This document shows positions 53,508-64,000 of a stretch of DNA of 64,000 nucleotides, piece by piece (the stretch's first letter is position 1; each line of letters begins with the position of its first letter). The notes beneath the pieces are model-generated. The model was not told the origin of the DNA. It worked only from the letters and a program-made list of their open reading frames with translations, and searched no databases. Source of the DNA: Microbacteriaceae bacterium (GTDB lineage Bacteria > Actinomycetota > Actinomycetes > Actinomycetales > Microbacteriaceae); assembly GCA_947486475.1 (NCBI GenBank), contig CANKTR010000005.1:1-64000 (forward strand), read 5' to 3'. Both the position numbers and the translations under genes were made by a program.

Positions 53508-54506
53508 GTGTTAACGCGCTGGCCAGCTGAGTGGGAACGCCACGAGCGGACGTGGATGGCGTGGCCGTCCACCGGGTACGCCCTCGGTGACACTGAGGTC
53601 GACATTGCGGAAGCACGCGGAGCATGGGCATCGGTCGCGAACGCGATTGTGAAATATGAGCCCGTGACGATGGTTGTCGACCCGTCTGCCGTGGCCGTCG
53701 CCCGAGAATGGCTCGACGAGCGCGTTTACATCGTCGAGGCCAAACTCGACGATGCGTGGATGCGCGACATGGGACCCACTTTCGTCAAAGGACCGGGCGA
53801 TGCCGTGCTCGGCGTTGATTGGGTCTTCAACGGCTGGGGCGCTCAGTCCTGGGCGACGTGGGACCACGACGCGGAAGTCGGCCGCGCGGTTCTGACCTCG
53901 GCGGACATCCCCGTCATCTCGTCGTCACTTACAAACGAGGGTGGCGGAATCCACACGAACGGTGACGGAACGGTTCTCGTGACCGAAACCGTCCAGCTCG
54001 ACCCGGGTCGAAACCCGGGCTGGACGCGTGACGAGGTCGAACGCGAACTGTTCGATACGCTCGGTGCGACGCGCATCGTCTGGCTCCCGCGCGGACTGAC
54101 ACGCGACTATGACGAATTCGGTACCCGCGGCCACGTCGACATCGTCGCCGCGTTCTGCAACCCGTCGACGGTTCTGTACCACGACCAGCGGAACGCCGAA
54201 CACCCCGATTTCGCGGTGTCGGCGCAAGTTCGCACGCTGCTCGAGGCGGAAGGATTCGACCTCATCGCGATGCCAGCTCCCGACACACTGCGAGATGACG
54301 AAGGCTTCGTCGACTACTCGTACATAAACCACTACGTCTGTAACGGCGCCGTCATTTTGTGTGGATTCGACGATGCGGGCGACGAGGTCGCGAAGGGCAT
54401 TCTCGACAAGGCGTATCCGGGACGGACAATCGAGCTGGTCGACGCGCGAGCACTCTTTGCACGCGGTGGTGGCATTCACTGCATCACTCAGCAGCAGCCC
54501 GCTTAA
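53508..54506 (+). CDS. aguA: agmatine deiminase
   Basis: A 332-residue guanidino-group modifying enzyme turning agmatine into N-carbamoylputrescine. WPAEWERHERTWMAWPS near residue 5, the Asp in DDAWMRDMGPTF near 83, EGGGIHTNGDG near 144, HVDIVAAFCNP near 206 and the catalytic Cys in GGGIHCITQQQP at the C-terminus are all present. GTG at 53508 follows AAGGG. Coupled to the decarboxylase gene. Confidence 0.93.
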   Translation: MLTRWPAEWERHERTWMAWPSTGYALGDTEVDIAEARGAWASVANAIVKYEPVTMVVDPSAVAVAREWLDERVYIVEAKLDDAWMRDMGPTFVKGPGDAVLGVDWVFNGWGAQSWATWDHDAEVGRAVLTSADIPVISSSLTNEGGGIHTNGDGTVLVTETVQLDPGRNPGWTRDEVERELFDTLGATRIVWLPRGLTRDYDEFGTRGHVDIVAAFCNPSTVLYHDQRNAEHPDFAVSAQVRTLLEAEGFDLIAMPAPDTLRDDEGFVDYSYINHYVCNGAVILCGFDDAGDEVAKGILDKAYPGRTIELVDARALFARGGGIHCITQQQPA

Positions 54507-54964
54507 CCCAACGGCTCCCAGTTGATCAGGTGCTGACGCGAAAAGCGCGGATTGCAGACGACACACGACGCGATGATGTTGCGCGGCTTGCGATATCGCA
54601 GTACGACGTGCCCAGCCGCACAGGTTCCGCGCCACCGTGCGAGGTGGTCGGGCGTCGGGCCGGTGTGCCGCACTCGGCCGGTGTACCCCAACGAGCGTGC
54701 GGTGTCGAGCCACTTCTGGCTGTGGTTGTGCTTTTTGCCGCACAGCGCGTGGGCGATCTCGTGCAGCAGTGTCTGCTCGGCGTCGTCAATCGAACCCAGC
54801 GATGTGATGTGCCGTGACAACGAAATCTCGTGCGTGTCGTGATGGCACGCTCCGGCTCGTCGGCGAGCGTGGTCCCAACGGAACGTCCACCGGTGGTCGG
54901 CGAGCGACAGATGTTCGCCAATGAGCCTCTCGGCGAGGACCCGCACGTCATCCAATTCGTTCAC
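54503..54964 (-). CDS. SprT-like zinc metallopeptidase family protein
   Basis: A 153-residue protein with the zinc-protease motif LLHEIAHALCG near residue 67, and zinc-ribbon-like cysteines CAAGH and CVVCNPRF near the C-terminus. The family includes SprT/Spartan domains involved in protein-DNA crosslink repair in eukaryotes; the bacterial role is unclear. GTG at 54964 is chosen because TAGGCT lies 7 nt upstream; a longer frame begins at 55012. Its stop shares TTAA with that of agmatine deiminase. Confidence 0.85.
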   Translation of the reverse strand: MNELDDVRVLAERLIGEHLSLADHRWTFRWDHARRRAGACHHDTHEISLSRHITSLGSIDDAEQTLLHEIAHALCGKKHNHSQKWLDTARSLGYTGRVRHTGPTPDHLARWRGTCAAGHVVLRYRKPRNIIASCVVCNPRFSRQHLINWEPLG

Positions 54965-54971
54965 AGCAATC

Positions 54972-54977
54972 AGCCTA
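54972..54977 (-). promoter_or_regulatory. leaderless -10 box of the SprT-like gene
   Basis: TAGGCT on the minus strand, 7 nt, then GTG at 54964. Confidence 0.45.
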
Positions 54978-55033
54978 ATTTCGGGCACCCGCGCATTCGG
55001 CAGAACCGCCACAGGACAATTCCCAATTCCGGT

Positions 55034-55885
55034 TTACGAACGGAACAGATTGCGTGCCGGCGGTGGAGAGTCGATAGCCGTGTTGTCGGTGACGATGGTG
55101 GCGCTCGCCGACCACGCGATGGCGTCTGCACCAGCGATGAGTCCGGTCGGGTGCGGCCCCTTCCCCGCGAGCGTCGAGACCCACGGTGGAATCGCCCCGC
55201 TCGCTAGGGCTCCGAGCACCACATTGCCGAATCGTTTGCCGTTAGCGACGCCGTGCTCGGCGACGCCGAACGCATCACCAAAAACGTAGCGGAGCGTCGC
55301 GAGTTGACCGCGGGCGAACGACATCGGTGGACCGTCGGCGACATTGGCGACCACGATTCCGTTGGGTGCCAGCAGCGCCTTGACTGCGGAATAGAACTCG
55401 ACGCTCGTCACGTGCGCGGGGGTCCGGGCACCGGAAAAGACATCAACGACAACGAGATCGACCTGACCGAGCAACCCCGTCGGCAGCGACCCCATGACCT
55501 CACGCGCATCGCCGTAGCGGCATCGGATGGACGCACCGCGGGGAAGAGGGCAGTGTTCGCGGACGAAATCGATGAGGTCGCGTTCGATTTCGATGATCTG
55601 TTGCCTCGAGCTCGGCCTCGTCGCCTCGACGTAGCGGGGGACTGTTAGTGCGCCGGCACCGAGGTGTAACGCGGTGATCGGCTGCCCCGCGGGGAACGCC
55701 GCGTTGATGACGTGACCCATCCGTGCGATGTAGTCGAAATGCAGAGCCGTCGGATCGGCCAGGTCGACGTGCGACTGCGGGGTGTCATCAATCGACAACA
55801 CCCACGAGCCAGGACGCCACTGGTCTGATTCGAGACTCGCGATGAGTCCACTGCGCGCGAGTCGATGAGTAAATGCCCCTGCCAT
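55034..55885 (-). CDS. spermidine synthase-like methyltransferase-fold protein
   Basis: A 283-residue Rossmann-fold protein of the spermidine synthase family. ITALHLGAGALTVPRYV near residue 70 is the cofactor loop, QIIEIERDLIDFVREHC near 95 carries the acidic residue binding the cofactor ribose, and DLVVVDVFSGARTP near 143 is the catalytic region. It lacks the N-terminal beta domain of true SpeE in full form, so it may act on another substrate. ATG 55885 with GAGAAT 6 nt upstream is preferred over a longer frame from 55930. Confidence 0.8.
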   Translation of the reverse strand: MAGAFTHRLARSGLIASLESDQWRPGSWVLSIDDTPQSHVDLADPTALHFDYIARMGHVINAAFPAGQPITALHLGAGALTVPRYVEATRPSSRQQIIEIERDLIDFVREHCPLPRGASIRCRYGDAREVMGSLPTGLLGQVDLVVVDVFSGARTPAHVTSVEFYSAVKALLAPNGIVVANVADGPPMSFARGQLATLRYVFGDAFGVAEHGVANGKRFGNVVLGALASGAIPPWVSTLAGKGPHPTGLIAGADAIAWSASATIVTDNTAIDSPPPARNLFRS

Positions 55886-55891
55886 GGGGCA

Positions 55892-55897
55892 ATTCTC
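55892..55897 (-). promoter_or_regulatory. probable -10 box of the spermidine synthase-like gene
   Basis: GAGAAT on the minus strand, 6 nt, then ATG at 55885. It departs from TANNNT only at the first base. Confidence 0.35.
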
Positions 55898-56001
55898 ACC
55901 CACTGCACCTGCCCAAATAATCGTTACCAATTCGGGACTTTACAATTCGCCAAAAAGGGTGTACCGTAGCAATTTGCGTTTCATTCTGCTCGGGAATCAT
56001 A

Positions 56002-56029
56002 TTGCGGACTCCTGACACACCCGTAAATA
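56002..56029 (+). promoter_or_regulatory. candidate rpoB promoter
   Basis: TTGCGG (56002-56007), 16-nt spacer, TAAATA (56024-56029). The leader would be about 65 nt, ending with AAGGAAA before GTG 56100. A further TACAAT box lies near 55942. The 214-bp gap holds no gene. Confidence 0.4.
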
Positions 56030-56099
56030 GTGGCGGGTTCATGACGCTTCCCAACTCTCGAACACTGTATCAAGGGCCCCGCCCGTTAAGGAAATATCT

Positions 56100-59000
56100 G
56101 TGGCTGTTAAGAAGAAAATCCAGGGGACCGGACGCGACGCGAACCGAGTGTCGTTTGCCAAGGTGACCGATGCGCTCACCGTTCCGGATCTCCTCGCTCT
56201 TCAAACCGAAAACTTTGCCTGGTTGATTGGGACCGATGGCTCGGATGCCAAGTCCGGGCTCGAAGAAATCTTCGAAGAGATTTCTCCGATCGAGAACGAC
56301 CGCATGCAGCTGTCGTTCACGAACCCGTACCTCGAGGAAAAAAAGCACGAACTCGACGAGTGTAAGGAACGCGGCAAGACCTACGCCGCTCCGCTCTACG
56401 TCGAGGCCGAGTTCATGAATCACGACACGGGTGAAATCAAGACCCAGACCGTATTCATGGGGGACTTCCCGCTCATGACCCCCAAGGGCACCTTTGTCAT
56501 CAACGGAACCGAGCGCGTCGTCGTGTCGCAGCTCGTCCGTAGCCCCGGTGTCTACTTCGAGAAGGTCGACGACAAGACGACCGACAAGGACCTCTACTCG
56601 TGTCGCGTTATTCCGAGCCGCGGTGCGTGGCTCGAATTCGAAATCGACAAGCGCGACCAGATCGGTGTTCGCATCGACCGCAAGCGTCGCCAGTCGGTGA
56701 GCGTGTTCCTCAAGGCTCTCGGCATGACGCGCGAAGAGATCGAAAAGGAATTCGCCGGGTCCTACACGATGGAAGAGACCCTCAGCCACGACAACATCCT
56801 GACCGCCGAAGACGCGCTCAAGGACATCTACAAGAAGCTCCGTCCCGGTGAGCAGGTAGCTCTCGAAGCCGCGCGTTCGCTCCTCGACAACTTCTATTTC
56901 AATTCGAAGCGATTCGACCTCGCCAAGGTCGGCCGGTACAAGCTCAACCGCAAGCTCGGTCTTGAACTCCCCGTCACCGAGTCGGTGCTCACGCTGTCCG
57001 ACATCAAGGCGACCATCAAGTACCTCATCGCTCTGCACGAAGGCAAGGCGACCATCGCCGGCAAGCGCGCGGGCAAGAACGTCGAAATCATGCTCGGCAC
57101 CGACGACATCGACCACTTCGGTAACCGTCGAATCCGCGCCGTGGGCGAACTCATTCAGAACCAGATCCGCACGGGTCTGTCTCGGATGGAGCGCGTCGTT
57201 CGCGAACGCATGACCACGCAGGACGTCGAGGCCATCACGCCGCAGACCCTCATCAACATCCGTCCCGTGACCGCGGCGATCAAGGAGTTCTTCGGAACTT
57301 CGCAGTTGTCGCAGTTCATGGACCAAAACAACCCGCTTGCCGGGCTCACCCACAAGCGCCGCCTTTCGGCGCTGGGACCCGGTGGACTCTCGCGTGAGCG
57401 TGCCGGTGTCGAGGTCCGAGACGTTCACCCCTCGCACTACGGCCGCATGTGCCCGATCGAAACCCCGGAAGGCCCGAACATCGGTCTGATTGGTTCGCTC
57501 GCGTCGTTCGCTCGAATCAACTCGTTCGGTTTCATCGAAACCCCCTACCGCCAGGTCGTCAACGGCAAGGTCACCAACAAGATTGACTACTTGACCGCCA
57601 GTGACGAGGACGAGCACATCGTCGCCCAGGCTGGTTCGCCGGTGAATGCCGACGGGACCCTCGCCGAAGAGCGTGTACTCGTTCGAATCAAGGGTGGAGA
57701 AGTCGACACCGTTCCCGCGAACCGTGTTGACTACATGGACGTTTCGCCGCGCCAGATGGTGTCGATTGCGACGTCACTCATTCCGTTCCTCGAGCACGAC
57801 GATGCGAACCGCGCACTCATGGGTGCCAACATGCAGCGCCAAGCCGTGCCGCTTCTTCGCTCGGAGGCTCCGATTGTCGGAACCGGAATGGAGTCGTACG
57901 CGGCTGTTGACGCCGGTGACGTTCTCATCGCTGTTCACGCCGGTGTCGTCACCGAGGTCTCGGGCGACAGCGTCACGATGCTCAACGACAAAGCGGGCGA
58001 AATCGATCCCGGCACCAATGCCAAGATCCCGCCCACCACGGCCTACGCGCTGCGCAAGTTTGAGCGCTCGAATCAGGGCACCAACTTCAACCACCGCCTC
58101 GTCGTCTCCGAAGGCGACAAGGTCGCGAAGGGTGGAGTTCTCGCCGACGGTCCCGCAACGGAAAACGGCGAACTTGCTCTCGGAAAGAACCTCCTCGTGG
58201 CATTCATGTCATGGGAGGGACACAACTTCGAAGACGCGATCATCCTCAGCCAGAACCTCGTCAAGGACGACACGCTCTCGTCGATTCACATCGAAGAGTA
58301 TGACGTTGACGCCCGCGACACGAAGCTCGGACCGCAGGAAATCACGCGCGACATCCCCAACCAGTCGCAGGAGAGCCTCGCTCACCTTGACGAAGAGGGA
58401 ATCGTGCGTATCGGCGCCGAGGTCCGCGCCGGTGACATCCTCGTCGGCCGCATCACCCCCAAGGGTGAGACCGAACTGACCGCCGAAGAGCGACTTCTTC
58501 GCGCGATCTTCGCCGAAAAGGGCAAGGAAGTTCGCGACTCGTCTCTCCGTGTTCCGCACGGCGAGCGTGGAACCGTCATTGACGTCAAGATCTTCGACTC
58601 CAACGATGAAGACGACGAGCTCGGTAATGGCGTTCTCAAGAAGGTCATCGTCTACATCGCCCAGAAGCGCAAGATCTCGGAGGGTGACAAGCTCGCTGGT
58701 CGCCACGGGAACAAGGGTGTCATCGCCAAGATCCTTCCGGTCGAGGACATGCCGTTCCTCGAAGACGGAACCCCGGTCGATGTTGTCCTCAACCCGCTCG
58801 GTGTCCCCGGACGAATGAACTTCGGTCAGGTCCTCGAACTTCACCTCGGTTGGGCAGCCAAGCAAGGGTGGAAGGTCAACGGAAACCCTGATTGGGCAAA
58901 GTTCCTCCCCGAAGAAGCTCGCGAGATCGCGCCCGGCACCAATGTCGCAACCCCCGTCTTTGACGGTGCAAGCGAAGTTGAAATCGCCGGTCTTCTCGAC

Positions 59001-59564
59001 TCGACCCTTCCTCGTGTCAACGGACAGCAACTCATCGGGTCGTCCGGTAAGGCGCAGTTGTTCAACGGCCGCACGGGAGAACCGTTCCCCGACCCCATCT
59101 CGGTCGGATACATGTACATCCTCAAGTTGCACCACCTCGTCGACGACAAGATCCACGCACGTTCGACGGGACCGTACTCGATGATCACGCAGCAGCCGCT
59201 GGGTGGAAAAGCGCAGTTCGGTGGACAGCGATTCGGCGAGATGGAGGTGTGGGCCCTCGAGGCCTACGGCGCTTCCTACGCTCTGCAAGAGCTCCTCACC
59301 ATCAAGTCCGATGACATCGCCGGTCGAGTCAAGGTGTACGAAGCCATCGTCAAGGGTTTGAACATTCAGGAACCGGGTATCCCGGAGTCGTTCAAGGTCC
59401 TGATGAAGGAAATGCAGTCTCTCGGACTCAACGTCGAGGTACTCGACGGGGCCGAAAACCCTGTCAACCTTCGTGACACGGCGGATGACGCCGACCGCGC
59501 AACCGCATCGCTGGGTGTCAACATCGCCCGTGAAGAGTCCGCAGCCGTGGACTTCGCCGAATAG
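56100..59564 (+). CDS. rpoB: DNA-directed RNA polymerase beta subunit
   Basis: A 1154-residue core polymerase subunit. The rifampicin-binding cluster is wild-type in form: [16 protein letters not shown] near residue 405, then [32 protein letters not shown] near 460 and [20 protein letters not shown] near 862 are invariant regions. The size is that of actinobacteria. GTG start with ribosome site AAGGAAA. rpoC follows after 45 nt. Confidence 0.99.
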   Translation: MAVKKKIQGTGRDANRVSFAKVTDALTVPDLLALQTENFAWLIGTDGSDAKSGLEEIFEEISPIENDRMQLSFTNPYLEEKKHELDECKERGKTYAAPLYVEAEFMNHDTGEIKTQTVFMGDFPLMTPKGTFVINGTERVVVSQLVRSPGVYFEKVDDKTTDKDLYSCRVIPSRGAWLEFEIDKRDQIGVRIDRKRRQSVSVFLKALGMTREEIEKEFAGSYTMEETLSHDNILTAEDALKDIYKKLRPGEQVALEAARSLLDNFYFNSKRFDLAKVGRYKLNRKLGLELPVTESVLTLSDIKATIKYLIALHEGKATIAGKRAGKNVEIMLGTDDIDHFGNRRIRAVGELIQNQIRTGLSRMERVVRERMTTQDVEAITPQTLINIRPVTAAIKEFFGTSQLSQFMDQNNPLAGLTHKRRLSALGPGGLSRERAGVEVRDVHPSHYGRMCPIETPEGPNIGLIGSLASFARINSFGFIETPYRQVVNGKVTNKIDYLTASDEDEHIVAQAGSPVNADGTLAEERVLVRIKGGEVDTVPANRVDYMDVSPRQMVSIATSLIPFLEHDDANRALMGANMQRQAVPLLRSEAPIVGTGMESYAAVDAGDVLIAVHAGVVTEVSGDSVTMLNDKAGEIDPGTNAKIPPTTAYALRKFERSNQGTNFNHRLVVSEGDKVAKGGVLADGPATENGELALGKNLLVAFMSWEGHNFEDAIILSQNLVKDDTLSSIHIEEYDVDARDTKLGPQEITRDIPNQSQESLAHLDEEGIVRIGAEVRAGDILVGRITPKGETELTAEERLLRAIFAEKGKEVRDSSLRVPHGERGTVIDVKIFDSNDEDDELGNGVLKKVIVYIAQKRKISEGDKLAGRHGNKGVIAKILPVEDMPFLEDGTPVDVVLNPLGVPGRMNFGQVLELHLGWAAKQGWKVNGNPDWAKFLPEEAREIAPGTNVATPVFDGASEVEIAGLLDSTLPRVNGQQLIGSSGKAQLFNGRTGEPFPDPISVGYMYILKLHHLVDDKIHARSTGPYSMITQQPLGGKAQFGGQRFGEMEVWALEAYGASYALQELLTIKSDDIAGRVKVYEAIVKGLNIQEPGIPESFKVLMKEMQSLGLNVEVLDGAENPVNLRDTADDADRATASLGVNIAREESAAVDFAE

Positions 59565-59609
59565 GCACCCCCAGAGAACTGACTATCGAGAAATACGGAA
59601 GAGAAAAAA

Positions 59610-63554
<3,945 letters not shown>

Positions 63555-63570
63555 ACCTCTAGACACGTTC

Positions 63571-63603
63571 GGGGTGGGCCTTCGGGTTCACCCCGTTCGT
63601 CGT
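63571..63603 (+). terminator. UUCG hairpin after rpoC (copy A)
   Basis: GGGGTGGGCC, loop TTCG, GGTTCACCCC: a 10-bp stem with two G-U pairs, followed by GTTCGTCGTTT. It is 16 bases after the rpoC stop and the likely terminator. A second, related copy lies at 63835-63872. Confidence 0.7.
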
Positions 63604-63639
63604 TTCACCCGATCACTCCGTCTCCCCGTCTCCCCTTTA

Positions 63640-63802
63640 CGTTTGTGGAAACCAAAGTTGCATGTCGCAACGTTTCTGGAAACCAAAGTTGCATCTCCCG
63701 ACGTTCCTGGAAACCAAACATAGGGTGCGCGTCGCTTCCGCCACTTCAGTCCCGATTGGTTTCCAGGAACGACTGATTCCGCGCGTTTGGTTTCCACAAA
63801 CG
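63640..63802. repeat. array of a 17-bp motif on a 31-bp period, 3 forward and 2 reverse
   Basis: Forward copies: CGTTTGTGGAAACCAAA (63640-63656), CGTTTCTGGAAACCAAA (63671-63687), CGTTCCTGGAAACCAAA (63702-63718). Reverse copies: TTGGTTTCCAGGAACG (63756-63771) and TTTGGTTTCCACAAACG (63786-63802). Spacing is 31 bp within each set. Copy 1 is the exact complement of copy 5 and copy 3 of copy 4, so the RNA could fold into two nested stems. Copies 1 and 2 share a longer unit ending GTTGCAT. No coding role is visible. Confidence 0.9.
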
Positions 63803-63834
63803 CAGGGGGAAGTGCTTGCAAGGGGCGGGGTGGG

Positions 63835-63872
63835 GTGGGATGGGTCTTCGGGTCCATGCCGTTCGTCGTTTC
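63835..63872 (+). repeat. UUCG hairpin, related copy B
   Basis: GGGATGGGTC, loop TTCG, GGTCCATGCC with one mismatch, followed by GTTCGTCGTTTC, the same 3' flank as copy A. The two copies bracket the 31-bp array. Confidence 0.6.
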
Positions 63873-64000
63873 TGGGGAGGACGCCAGCGGAGATTGGGCA
63901 CGACCGATACGGTCGAGCGATGCTCGACGCACTATACATAACGTCGGTAGTCGTGTGGTCAGTTGCGCTCGCGCGGATCGACTTCCGTGAACACAGGCTG
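63873..64000. other. intergenic end of the window
   Basis: No gene is visible. Two small hairpins occur (GACCG-ATA-CGGTC at 63902-63914, and CGAGC-GAT-GCTCG just after), followed by TATACAT near 63933 that could be a -10 box for a gene beyond the window. Confidence 0.35.

Noticed and set aside
63640..63802. CRISPR array
   Set aside because: Repeats are 17 bp with 14-bp intervals, two copies are inverted, and copies 1 and 2 share part of the interval. No cas gene is in the window.

Overview
The window looks like an actinobacterial chromosome, most likely Microbacteriaceae (Micrococcales). The DNA is GC-rich with strong G/C preference at third codon positions, and GTG starts are common. The order ftsH-folE-folP-folB-folK-DUF3180, the clpC and lysS neighbourhood, the menaquinone genes, FprA and rpoB-rpoC all fit that group. 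This placement rests on gene content only. The chromosome is compact: convergent neighbours repeatedly share their stop codons, and about twenty genes have a TANNNT-like -10 box only 6-8 nt before the start codon, which points to leaderless mRNAs.

Layout: 1-145 tRNA-Asp (cut by the window edge) and tRNA-Glu. 293-11358 housekeeping: an M23 peptidase, ppa, tilS, hpt, ftsH, the folate operon, a DUF2520-like protein, lysS and a KptA-like RNA 2'-phosphotransferase. 11495-19066 clpC, a membrane-anchored protein, two tandem secreted trypsin-like proteases with fibronectin-type tails, and radA. 19142-20822 tRNA-Ser, an intergenic region rich in inverted repeats, and a short archaeal-type aspartyl-tRNA synthetase. 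20879-25346 a system II cytochrome c maturation operon (TlpA/ResA-like, CcdA, ResB, CcsB). 25343-29337 menC, menB, menE, menA. 29338-37551 L-serine dehydratase and a gamma-glutamyl catabolic cluster (amine permease, glutamine-synthetase-like ligase, class I amidohydrolase, aldehyde dehydrogenase, SDR, GntR regulator) that best fits ethanolamine as substrate. 37548-44196 small membrane proteins, menD, menF, menG, polyprenyl diphosphate synthase and FprA; with the first group this covers most of menaquinone synthesis.

44233-48584 is a decayed surface-glycan region: a family 2 glycosyltransferase with an in-frame stop, an orphan NDP-hexose 2,3-dehydratase, YajQ, tRNA-Tyr, a sulfotransferase-like P-loop protein and the C-terminal half of another glycosyltransferase. 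48603-55885 holds an unusually small membrane protein, an inositol-monophosphatase-family enzyme, a second M23 peptidase, tRNA-Met, tRNA-Thr, a 27-codon cysteine-containing peptide gene with its own promoter and terminator, a NUDIX protein, a PLP decarboxylase, agmatine deiminase, an SprT-like protein and a spermidine-synthase-like protein. 56100-63554 is rpoB-rpoC.

The most unusual non-coding signal is downstream of rpoC: five copies of a 17-bp motif on a strict 31-bp period, three in one orientation and two in the other, flanked by two related UUCG hairpins. The best candidates for something undescribed are this array and the 27-residue peptide gene at 51249-51332.
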